From positions 1,116,001 through 1,180,000 of the forward strand of contig CM038907.1 of NCBI GenBank assembly GCA_021904315.1: 64,000 nucleotides of DNA. The letters run 5' to 3'. The DNA is from Sphagnum magellanicum (taxonomy: Eukaryota; Streptophyta; Sphagnopsida; Sphagnales; Sphagnaceae). A model generated the notes under the pieces. That model searched no databases and was not told where the DNA came from. It saw nothing but the letters and a program-made list of their open reading frames with translations. Made by a program: the position numbers and the translations under genes. Positions 1 through 11,350 of this stretch are shown here, piece by piece; the first letter of the stretch is position 1, and each line of letters opens with the position of its first letter.

Positions 1-1560
1 GCCGTTCGATGAGAACTATACGGAATGATCTCAGCATGAGCTCTAACTCTTATGGAAATCCTTCATGATCAGTGTTGTCCATGGTTGGCATTTTCTCACT
101 GAGAATGGGCGTGAGTGCAGGAGGCAGTTGCTATGCTGCCACGAATTCTTGGATTAGCCAGTTTAGAAGTGTCTCTTTACACTAGGTTCACCTTCTCTCT
201 ATCAGAAACCTATGTAGAGCCTGCTGATGTCCATTCATTTTGCAACTTCTTCTTGTGGCCCTCTCCTGCCAACAGCAAACCCATGTGAGTGTTCATGGTG
301 GAAATAGGCATAGGTAGATGGTGTTCTTGCCTAGCTCAGGCACAAAGGATCACCTGAGATTACTCATGGTTACTTGACAATGCAGGCTAGGAGTACCTCC
401 AAGGCCAATCTCCAACAGGATTCAGATCCAACTGTTTTATTTTGTATTCCTCCCAGGGGTTTGAAGCCAACCATGGATGGATATCCTAGACTCTAAAGGT
501 GATCTGTGAATTGACCATTATCTTTACAGTGTTTGGGGTACTTCTCTTGTGGGTGGGAGCTTGACATGTATAAGACAAAATAAGGTACTTCTGTTGTACA
601 TGCTTTTACTTTGCTCTTTGAGTTTTGATGTTTGATGGGATGGAGAATAGCCCTGGGCTGTGTTTTCTAACAAAATGGATGAATGCTGAATGAAGAACTG
701 AAATATTAGTTTCTCCTTGATGTCTGCAGAGAAGTGAATTTGGGACTTCCTAGCAATAAATCTTGTAAAATACAGGCAATGACTGAAGCAGTTTTCAGTG
801 AAGTGTTTGTCTTAGTTGCTCATGAGGCTGGAAGAAACTTGAAGAATGGGCTTTATTGCCATGTGTGACCGAGATTCAACTATGTCACTGGCAGGTGAGG
901 CATGTTGTTAGCAGTCATGTGTCATACACAGTTAACCAACTTAACAAGAAAAAGGGTCGTGAAATTGTTCTTATGGACATGGGAATTTGGAAGAAGAGAA
1001 CAACCTACATAAAAGGTTCCACTTTCTATACACCTGTATTGCTTTGGAAATCTGGGAGTAGAAGGATCTGAGGATTAGAGGATGTAGCTGAAGGAGCTTG
1101 GTGTTGCAGAACTTGATTTTGTAGCATTTTAACAGTGCATATTAATGTTCAAACCATTGCACCTTTTAAGAACATTTTGTTTTCAATTGGGAATGTGAGC
1201 TATCAGTCTATGGTCCAGTCTTATAGGTCCCTAGAACCATGGCAACTGTGAGTGTAAATGCCATGTATTTGAAGCCAGGAGTTGTTGGCTCAATGTAATT
1301 TAACCTGACAGAGCTCAAAGCCTGTCTCAGAAACAAATGAGAATATCCATTTGACTGTCTGGGTATTGGAAAATGTTGTTGGCAAATATTTCAGGAATGT
1401 TCAACAGGCAATGGTTTTTATTTTATGCACTGAAGATCAATTTGGTTTCTGGTCTTCATCAGTCTCTGTCTATTTAGTGTCCTTATTCAAAATGAAAGTT
1501 TTGTGGTAGTGTATGGGACCAGAAATGAACCAATTGAAAAGCATGCAGTGCTGCATATCT
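1..1560. other. Unassigned sequence at left edge
   Basis: No reading frame longer than about 70 codons and no recognisable domain on either strand. Base composition is more balanced than in the AT-rich spacers further right, so a diverged exon or UTR of a gene running off the left edge is possible, but nothing supports a specific gene. Confidence 0.3.
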
Positions 1561-1613
1561 AACTTCATTGTGCTCTGAGCTCAGAAGAGAACTTCATTGT
1601 CCTCTGAGCTCAG
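1561..1613. repeat. Short tandem duplication (about 24 bp x 2)
   Basis: The string aacttcattgt-ctctgagctcaga occurs twice in a row, at about 1561-1585 and 1590-1613, with one base different. It lies just left of a possible promoter-like stretch (TATA-like ctataagtag at 1916-1925). Nothing shows a function. Confidence 0.6.
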
Positions 1614-1706
1614 ATTTGTTCAAATTCAACCTCAATTCAAGAGGGAACAAAGGACCCAAGCTTATGACTAAGGTTGGATATTTTGATCAGGGTAAAGCCC
1701 TAGTGT

Positions 1707-1779
1707 GGGGGCATTCCCAAAATAAGGGGCCTAGGATGAGGTGGAAGCTGAGTTGGCCCTGCATTTTAGGAATGCCCCC
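1707..1779. repeat. Foldback hairpin, GGGGGCATTCC arms
   Basis: The left arm gggggcattcccaaaata (1707-1724) pairs with the right arm ending at 1779, whose reverse complement is gggggcattcctaaaatg. Pairing continues inward through gggcc/ggccc, giving a stem of about 25 bp with a few mismatches and a loop of about 22 bases. It could be a tiny foldback element or a hairpin in a transcript. No target-site duplication was found. Confidence 0.55.
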
Positions 1780-2125
1780 CTCCCGGGGGCTCTAACTCTT
1801 CCAAAGCACAAGGTGAATATTGTCATGAAAGGGAACTTTTGTAGACCCCCAAGGTATAGGAGGAAAGGGTTCTTACAACTACTCAACAATGGGAGAGATC
1901 CTACACCTATAAGTAGACAATTTCTCTCCCACTCTTATGGAGTAGGTGGAAGATCCCTCCTCTTTTCTAGGAGGGATATTGATCTATGAAGCAAGGTAGT
2001 TTGTTTTGCTTTGTCTCGCAAACCACAGTGCTTCATGCTGCACTCTTGGTATTTTTGGAAGCTCTTGATGAGTAGGGGTGCACTGACTTGGTTTGAGACT
2101 GTTTGCACCTACGGTGTGGAAGTTA

Positions 2126-4160
2126 TTGATTATTGAACCATTTTCTCAATGAAAACTAGATAAGATTGAAACTGAAAACTACATTGGAATTTGGGGGCGT
2201 TGTTGCTGTTGGTGGAAAGCCTGGGCAAGTCGGATTCAATAAAGTTTATTTCACAATTTTCAGAGCTAAGGTGTTTAAGATATTGATTTTTTGAGTGGAT
2301 ATTGAGTGCTGGGAAAAAAAAAACAAATTGCAGAAATTGGGTTTGAAAGGAAATATAAGTTGAGACCCTCAATGTGTTCACATTGTTGAATTTAAAAGTT
2401 TTCAATTCTGAAGATTAAAGAATGTGTTCACACTTGAGTCAACAGCAGAGCCTACACTAGTATACATGGATATAAGGTGACCTCCAATTACATTAGGAAA
2501 TGTCTCTTGGTGTTTTACATTAAATAAAGTAAAATTAGCATAGAGTTTGGACACATTCAATGGTATCATCCTACATGGTAGTTAAAAATTTCATGCCTAA
2601 GCATTCTTATTCTTTCAAAAATTATTGAATACAATGTTCCTGTGTTCTCAGCATTGAAGTTTCTACCCTGATTGCTGGATTACCATGGCAAGTTCAATGC
2701 AGCAGTGTCTAATAATAATTTTGTTTTGAAGATTCCACATGGAAATGTACAATAATTCTGAATATTCTCAGGGCATTTTCATTCACAAACTTTTGTTCTT
2801 GAGAAAAAACAGTTTGTGATAATTTCTACACCGCTGAAAATAATATTTAATCAGTGTTGCAGCTGGTAAGGTCATCCCCATTATTTGTCTCTAAGTGTGT
2901 CCAAAATCCAAATAGTCCATGTGACCTTGGAAAGGCCTTTTACATTGTGTAGTCATAAGCTAGAATCATTCATGGTTTTTAATTCCATGAAATTAAAATT
3001 CATGGAAGAAATGGAATTGTAGTGTAGACCAGAGGTTGATGAAAGTTAAAATGATTAGAAGAAACAGTTGCAAGTCCATTGCTTTTTTTATGTCCTCAAT
3101 CGTAAGGAGTTAAAAACATACAAATATGTTGAGGGTCTTTACAATTGCTGTAGTTTTTAGGGTTTGAAACCCTTGACATGTAAGTTGAATGATTCATGGA
3201 ATCCCATTTACAATCTCTAGTCACAACATGTATTGTGATCCAAAGATTTGAAATTTTGAATCAAAGTGCTTGACGACAAACCATAGATGGAAGTTCACCA
3301 TCACAATATTTTGAAGATAGAGGTACATAATGAACAACATATATGACCATTCAAAATAAATATTTTGTTCAAAAATCATAATTCGTTCCCTTCTTTACAT
3401 GAATTCTTCGCTTGTCAGTTGGAGACATTACTTTTGATACACTAAGGATCACCAAATGAACAACCAAATAGGTAGTAATGGGTTTGTGAGCACTGTCATC
3501 TCCTTTGGGGGCATCCTTACTTTACATTTCTACTACAATGGATTTCACCAGCAAAAGAGCATATGGGCATAAGCAATGAAAATTCTGGTTCATTTATAAT
3601 TTAGTGCAATCTTGGGATGAGAGGTTCCTAGGCAAGTGCTTTAGCTTTATTGTGCTCTCATTTTGATTTAAGACGGTGTGCATCCCATAACAGGCCAATT
3701 TCCACTTTCAAACTGTTGTTTGTGGCTATGAGAGTAAATTTGTGTTTTGCCCATGATTTTGCATTTGACCTATGCAATTACAGGAGACTCAACTTGCTTG
3801 AAATTTTACAATTTTCTGCAAAAGGTTAAAATTCTATTTAGATATAAATTTGGCATTCAATCCTTTTGAAGGTAGTCAAAAATTGTTATACCAAATGTCA
3901 ACAAAAAGGCTGTTTGGATAGGCCTTTAGATGGACCTAGAACTGGCCTCGAGCGTAGAACCAACTTAACACTGGTTCATCCCGAACGTGTCCAGTACTTC
4001 AGGTAGTGTTCACTGCTGACACACTAGGAACAAGCTGGAGCGCTGTGATTATGCTTCTAACAGTTAAAACAAATGAGAAAATAATTAAATAATGATTCAT
4101 TACAAAATATTTTCTGCACTTCTAGTTCATAATTTTAGTGGGGTTTCCAAAAGAGCATTA
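2126..4160. other. Spacer with no recognised gene
   Basis: Moderately AT-rich sequence. The longest open frames are below 95 codons and match no family I know. Nothing seen beyond scattered homopolymer tracts. Confidence 0.4.
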
Positions 4161-4163
4161 TGA

Positions 4164-4524
4164 GAGGATCTCCAGCGGTGCTCAGTATGTGACCCAAAAA
4201 TATTTTTCACATCCAAGTTTAGTTATGTACTCACTTGCAACCCCACCCATAGAACTGGAGCTGGGACATTAAATAGGTGGGGGACTACTAATAGCAAACC
4301 ACCTGAACCAATGATTATGATGGGCTAATCAGAAACAGTGAGCAGTGGTTAGATCATATTTATTACATCCTTTTCTTCAGGTGCACAGCGCTGCTGGGCC
4401 GTTTACCTGCCACAGCAACCTGCACACTTATGCTGAGGCAAAACCATTTTCCTGAGCCAAACCGGCAAATGTTCATCCAATTTTACTGTGCAGGATCACA
4501 TACTGAGCACCGTTGGAGATGCTC
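4164..4524. mobile_element. MITE, PIF/Harbinger-like, with TGA target duplications
   Basis: The left end gaggatctccagcggtgctc and the reverse complement of the right end, gagcatctccaacggtgctc, match closely, and pairing continues through agtatgtga: a terminal inverted repeat of about 29 bp. Both ends abut the same three bases, TGA (4161-4163 and 4525-4527). Ends starting GAGCATCTCCAAC with 3-bp target duplications are typical of Harbinger-type non-autonomous elements in plants. The 361-bp interior has no coding capacity. Family assignment is from memory of such ends; the inverted repeat and target duplication are seen directly. Confidence 0.75.
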
Positions 4525-5221
4525 TGACAAGGTGACACTGTACCTCATTTGGTGGTCAAAATCAGATACTAGCATACCTGTCTCAGGGCCTAAACACACA
4601 AAACAATGTTAATTGTACTGTGAGTCTGGCCAAAGAGGGGGCCAATTATGAAGCAGTATTTATGTGAATTTTGCCTCAAAAACACCCCTAACATTCTAGT
4701 GCAGTGATAGCTAGACCCAAACCTAGATTGAAATCTGGGAATTCTTTGCCACTAAAAAAATCGCTTCCTAAAAGGTTTTTGGCAATAGTTTGCCAGGCAG
4801 GTCTCTCACAAGACATTTTGAGCATGCTAAGCTCTGGTTGAAGCTTAACTTTAACCAAACCCATATGAAACATTGTTCAAACTGGAATGTCCAACCCAGG
4901 CCTGAACTCAATATATAGGGTGTGAGAAATGGATTTTTGTAATTAAAGGTTTCAGGATTTTTTTTATCAAGGGATCAGGTTGGGGATCATTACCTCTCTA
5001 GTAAGGGAATTTGGATATAATGCTATTAGGTATCTTGAACATGTTCCTCACACCTTGAGTATCAATCGGTAAGTTGAACGAGGCCTACCATTAATTAAGT
5101 ATTTCTTGCACTCCTGATCAATACTTTCATTAATTAAATTAACTTGGGAGGTTTCCCATAGATCAAGATTATTAAAGTAACTTTGAATAACCTTGTCCTA
5201 TACCCCATCATTAATTAGAAT

Positions 5222-5465
5222 TGAGAGAATTACATCTCCAGCTCAACTAATTTTAGGATGATATAGTTCCTAGTAGTGCATGTGAGTTATAGAAGAAGTG
5301 AGTGGTGTTGAAATTATTAAGATGTTGTCATTGTCATGTACAATATTAGTTAAATGTTAGTTTACTTACTGTCATCGACATGTTCCCTCTAAACATGCAA
5401 CAATGCTTTTTTATAGATATTCAAACCTTGGGGTTTTGGAAATCCAATTCTTGTATCATTTTATA
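5222..5465 (+). repeat. 5' LTR of the copia element
   Basis: It begins with TG directly after the AGAAT target duplication and aligns along its full length with 11101-11345. The primer-binding site starts two bases after its end. Confidence 0.85.
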
Positions 5466-7757
5466 ATGGTATCAAAGTTATAGAAAGCTACATGGGTATT
5501 GATTTTCTAAAGTTTGAAAGTTAAAAGGGTAGTGATTTGTTGAGTTTGATGGAAGTTGCTTTGAGTCTATATTATTAAAACTTGTAGAGAGCTCTACATT
5601 ATTGTTGGTTGTAATCAAAGGGCACTATAATTGTTTATTTATTTTAATTAAAATTTTAAAGTATGCATAGTCAATATGTCTGGAGAAGAAAATAATATAG
5701 TTGAAAACAACAAATTAGAAGGGGAATCAAATATGATTTTTGGAAATTTTGAATTTAGACAATCTTGAAATGAAAAGAATTGTGGGAGTTTGTTTAGCCA
5801 AATGAAGATGACACACCATCTATTGCTTGGTTGTTTTTTATCCTAAAATTGTTGATATGATTAGGAGGGCCAAAATGAAAGCTTTGCCCATAATTTAAGT
5901 TGTTCGTAAAAAATTAGATCATCCTTTATATTTTCAACATCAAGAATCTTAAAGAGTGTTGGGATGTCTTGAAGAGATGTTTTGAAATGTCTAACAATGC
6001 TAGAAGGTTGGCTATTCATCACAAGTTCTCCAACCTCTTCATGGAGGAAGGATCTAGTGTTGTAAATTTTATGCATAATCCAAAACATTGTCAACTAGTT
6101 AAGTCACTTTGGTGAGCTACTTGATAAGTGCATCATTGTTGAGCAAATCATAAATGTTTTACCATCTAGTTTTAATATTTTAGCTAGAATCATTTCTAGT
6201 GAGAAAGACATGCCAACTTTTGAAGAAATTGTCGTGAGTTTAGAATTAAAAGAAAGTATGAATCCAAATTGTAATCGTCACCATAATGAAGAAGCTTTTG
6301 TCTTCAAGTTTCAAAAGGTGCTTCAACAAAGACAAGGCGGACTGCATGGAGGATTCAATTGCATATTTAGCAATAACCATGCTAAAAGTTTTGAAGGACT
6401 TTGGAATTCTTCCGGTCTTTACAAGTTGACAATTCATGTTTCTAATGTAGAGTTGAACTTGGTTGAAAATCTTGAAGAAGTCTTTCTATGGCACAAAAGA
6501 TTGGGACATCTGAGTTTCTAGAGTGTATTCCATTTAAAGATAAGAAACATAGCAATTGGGTTGCCAAAATTGCCACTTGTTTCATCAACATGTGAATGTT
6601 GCCAATTGGGGAAACAACATAAAGAACAATTCCCAAGGAATAGTGAGAATTGTGCATCTCAAATTTTGGAATTCATTCACACAGATTTGTGTGGCACATT
6701 AAAACATTCTTCTTAAGGGGTTCAAATCATTTCATCGCATTTACAAATGATGGGTGTACTTTCTTAAATATAAAAGCGAAGCATTGACAAAGTTCAAATG
6801 CTTCAAAGTCGAAGTTGAAAAACAAACTGGTAAGAACATAAAAGTTCTTTGATCAAATTGGGGAGGGGAATATCTTTCAACTAAGTTCAACAATCTTTGC
6901 AATGTTTTAGGTATCTAGAGACAAAACACTCAAGCACATTCACCACAACAAAATGGAATAGTAGAATGAAAAAATAGGACAATTCTTGATAGAACTCGAT
7001 AATTGGCTTTTGGTTGCAATTTACCAAAATTTCTTTGGACCAAAACCATTAATGTTGCAAATTACTATCTAATCAATAGGTCACCTACCAAAGCCAATTC
7101 TAGCATTTCCCATGAAGAAATGTTTTATTACATAGTACCTAACTTGTCCCATCTTTGTGTTTTTGGTTGTGAGGCATATGTACACATAGTTAAAAAAGAT
7201 AGGGAATCAAAGTTATCCCCACAAGCCATCAAATGTATATTTGTTGGTTATGATCATCAATCCAAAGCTTATACGTGTTTCAATCCCATTGCTAGAAAAA
7301 TTCTCATCACCATAGACAAACATTTCAATGAAGATATGTTTAGTCCTACAAATAAGATTAAGATAAATGGTTTAGATCATGTAGAAGATATAGTTATCCA
7401 AAGTCTTGGGTCATCAAGTTCATCTCCTAACATTTCCACTAATGTTAAAATACAAGCTAGAATCCATATACACCCAATTGAGATCTCACCTAGTCATGAT
7501 GCAATAGTAGATGATAGTTCATTTGAAGATAGATTAATGTCACAACCTACAAGTAATACTATGACTACAAAGTAGTCTAAAAATGAAGTTTTTATTTTTT
7601 AATTTTATGATAGTCTACATAGATCCGCAACACACCAACACATTATCGTAATTTCATTGGTGTGAGTGAAACAATTAAGGAATCTTAGAGCTTTAATGAG
7701 GTTATCAAAGCTCAATGATGACAAGATGTGATAGATAAAAAAATGGAATCTATACAA

Positions 7758-9553
7758 TATGAAAAATCACATCCGTTGAAATCACACTACCCTACAACTA
7801 AAATTTAAAAAACAACTCATATACAATTGTTATGCAATTATCCCTTGGGTATTTATTTTGCAACTATCCCTTTACAAATATGGTATATTAACAAATAAAT
7901 TACCACATTAGAAAATCAGTTAGTTATATGATAATTGCATGTGGCAACTATTTAGAATTATTATAAATGTGTCACTAAAACAACAATTATGTTGCAATTA
8001 GTGTACAATGTACATATACGTGATCATGCACGTGTCCACATTTTCACCGCCCATTATGGAATACATTTACAATTAATTTTCAATTATGATTCCCATTGAT
8101 ACAATTAGTATGGTCATTAGTGCACCATTACTAAAGTACTATTGTTCAATTATGTTATGATTATAATACAACTATTTATAACTTAGTAAGGATATATATT
8201 CATCAGTTATTTATATTTTCATCATATTGGTTTCATTTTGAATGATTTAAAATGTTATGAGAACGCTACTTCAAATTCTAGACATCATCTTTGAAGTGCA
8301 AAGGAAAATGAATAATGAAAAAATAACAAAAAGAGAAATAAACTTTCCAATTTACAAACAAGTTTTTTTTCTTTTCTTTGGACCCTTCCTATTTCCAAAC
8401 CTCATAATTTTCTTATTTCTTATTCATTTTGAACGATGTAAAGTGCTATAGGAGCGCCACCTAAAGTTCTACAAATCATATTTGAACTTTAATAGTAACA
8501 TAATAACATACAAGGAATTTTGTTGGTGTTTGGGAATCAGCCTTTGTTGCATTTGGTGGTTTGTTTTTTTGAGTTCTTAACACCCTTTACTTTGAGAGGC
8601 CATACCTTTCTCAATTCTATTCCATTTTTGACGATTTTTTGTTTATTAAATGTGACAATATGAAGGGTTCAAGTTTGTTTAAACACCAAAAACAACGGAA
8701 CCCTCCCCTTGGATTTGACTTGCTTTGAATGCATAAGTGTTATAGTTGCAACTCAATTAATTTGCAACTAATGAACAACTAAAAGATTTAACCCATATGT
8801 TTTTTCTTCGAATCCCATATTACAAACTATATAAAAAAGGCTTGTTCTCTTATGTTTTCACATTAAAATACATGTGCCATTTTGGGATGAATTTTAAAAA
8901 ACTTCACTTAAAGGTAAACCGTAAAATAAAAAATAAAATTTCATGGCTATTCTTTAATGCATTTAGTCTTGTGCTTTCCTACCTACTTACTTTCTTTAAT
9001 AGGTAAGTAAGTAGGTCCTACTTTTCTACCTATCTATGTAGGTATGTAGGTTTTAAGACCTACCAACCTACCTACCTATGGTTATGTACAAGCTACCTAG
9101 CTATTAAAATAAATATTTTTATTTATATATATTTTCCAAAATATAATTAATATGCCATGTGATTTTTTTTTATTATGCCATGTGTCATAATCTTGAACCA
9201 TCATTAATAATCATAATGGATGATGTAGATCAATATTTTGAAAAACAATTTCTCCAAATTTTTTCATAATGCCACATGGTAGATTTTAATAGATGGATGA
9301 CAATTATTGACATCAACATGACATCATAGGTGCAGTTATAATGGAGTTGCATAATAATTGAAATCAATTGTTTTGACTAAATTGTAATTGAATTGCAATG
9401 AGTTGCACCGTATATATGGTGAATTGCAATTCTACAATTCATGCAATTTTTTCGTTAGCACTCATAACATATAAATATAATGAGTTGCAAGTGCCTTTTG
9501 CAACTCAAAAATTGAGTTGGAAGGTCAGTTGCAAAACACCTTTTTTTTTCATA
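7758..9553. mobile_element. 1.8-kb TIR element nested in the copia element (copy 1)
   Basis: Non-coding AT-rich sequence interrupts the copia reverse-transcriptase region. Its ends are short inverted repeats, tatgaaaaa at 7758 and its complement ending at 9553. The string atacaa flanks both sides (7752-7757 and 9557-9562); if the duplication is 9 bp (7749-7757 and 9554-9562) six bases match, which would suit a Mutator-type element. The interior is rich in ttgcaac motifs and has a cluster of gtaggt repeats near 9.0 kb. There is no transposase, so it is non-autonomous. A sister copy in the opposite orientation lies at 21933-38794. Confidence 0.65.
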
Positions 9554-11100
9554 ATGATACAAAAAAATGATATTTGGGATTCAGTGGAATTATTGGTTGG
9601 AAAAAGGCCAATTTTTGGCAAATGGGTTCATAAACTGAAATAAGGGCCAAATCATGTGGAGATTTACAAAACAAGAATAGTTGCAAGGGGTGATGAACAA
9701 CATGTTGGGATAAATTTTGAAAAAACATTGTTTCTCCTTGCGAAATGCGGAACATTACGGATGAGTTTAACCTTAACTACCCAATCAAATTGGGAATTAT
9801 TTCACTTAGATGTGAAAATTGTTTTATTATACAAAGAACTCTAAGAAAAAGTCTACATATTCAACGTGAGGGATTTGTTATTGCTAGTAAAAAAAACAAA
9901 GTCTATCATCTTAAGAAAACTCTTTATGGCTTGAGACAAGCATTACGTGCTTGGTAGATGAATATTTAAAGGAAAAGGGTTTACATCGTAATAATGTAGA
10001 CTACAATTTGTATTATTGTTTTGAGAATGGATAGGCTGTTATTTTATTTTTATATGTAAATGACTTATTTGTCACTAGAAATCATAGGAAGAAGATTAAT
10101 TGGATGAAATAACAATTGATGCAACATTTTGAGATGACAAATATAGGAGAAATTAATCATTATTTCAAAGTCAAATTCATAACTTAAAAGAAAATATTTT
10201 TATGTTTTAGGAAGATTACAGAATCAAAACATTGGAATTCTTTGGATTTGCAAAGTGCAATTCTTGTTGAATTCCAATGAGTGAAATGAATGAAAATGTT
10301 AATTTTTTTATTGACATGGGAGCTCTTGAAGTAGACTCATATTTCAAGGAAAAAATGATTGGGAAACTTCTTTATCTTACCAACTTTAGATTAAACATTT
10401 CATAATCTGTAAGAGTTTGTAATAGATTCATGATTAAGCCACAAGTCCTTCACTTAGATGTAATTAAGCAAGTGTTTAGGTATCTCAAGTGTATTGATTG
10501 ATCATGGAATACTTTTAAAAAAGAATGGATTTAAGAAGATTGAAGGTTTTATAGACGTTGATTGAGTAGGTGATCAAGAGAATAGGCGATCATATCAACG
10601 TTTGGATATATATTTTGGCTTGGGTACGACCCCATCACATGAAATAACAAATGTCAATTGACTATGGCCATGAGCTCTACAAACGTTGAGTATGGATCAT
10701 TAGTAGAAGGATCGAAAGAGTCAACATGGCTGAAAAAACTCACAATTGAATGCAAAAAATCACAATTGAATTGGGGATTTCAGAGGAGGTAGAAGCAATA
10801 AAAATTTGGTGTAACAATATGAGTAGTTTCAAGATTGCTAAAAACCCAATCCTACATGCCCACACCAAACATGTTGAAGTACATTATCACTATGTATGTG
10901 AACAAGTAGAATTAAGTCACATTGATGTTGCACATGTATCTTTAAACAATCAACTTGTAGATATGTTCACTAAGCCTTTGGGCAAAGTGAAGTTTGAATA
11001 GATCAAATCCAAATTAAGAGTAAATCTCATTGAACACTCTTTTCAAAGATTTAAAAAACAATAGATTTGATGTTAGATATTGATTGGGTGTAAGAGGAGG

Positions 11101-11345
11101 TGATAGAATTATGCCCCTAGTTCAACTAATTTTAGGATGAATTACTTCCTAATGATGCATGTGAGTTCTAAAAGAAGTGAGCAGTGCCAAAATTATTAAG
11201 ATGTTGCCATCGTCATGTACAATATTAATTAAGTGCTAGTTTAATTATTATCACCAACATGTTTCTTCTAAACATGTGACAATGTTTTTTTGTATATATT
11301 CAACCCTTGGGGTTTTAGAAATACGTCTCTTGTATCATTTTGTCA
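11101..11345 (+). repeat. 3' LTR of the copia element
   Basis: It starts with TG straight after a purine tract and ends in CA followed by AGAAT, the copy of the target site seen at 5217-5221. It aligns with the 5' LTR throughout. Confidence 0.88.
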
Positions 11346-11350
11346 AGAAT

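Larger units (their letters stand above)
5222..11345 (+). mobile_element. Ty1/copia LTR retrotransposon, old and broken
   Basis: A fossil element with 244-245-bp LTRs (5222-5465 and 11101-11345) and a 5-bp target duplication AGAAT (5217-5221 and 11346-11350). A primer-binding site resembling the initiator tRNA-Met type (tggtatcaaag, 5467-5477) follows the left LTR, and a purine tract (aagaggagg) ends at 11100. Parts appear in copia order: gag region about 5.68-6.25 kb, GAG-pre-integrase and zinc-binding region 6.39-6.62 kb, integrase about 6.7-7.2 kb, reverse transcriptase about 9.56-10.4 kb, RNase H about 10.6-11.0 kb. The order integrase before reverse transcriptase marks Ty1/copia. It is broken in many places and cannot be active. 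The LTRs differ at roughly one base in six by eye, so the insertion is old, probably tens of millions of years at slow plant rates. It contains a nested 1.8-kb TIR element. Confidence 0.9.

Noticed and set aside
1560-2130. Possible solo LTR with a TATA-like box (ctataagtag at 1916-1925)
   Set aside because: No target-site duplication, no matching second copy in the window and no clear TG/CA ends.
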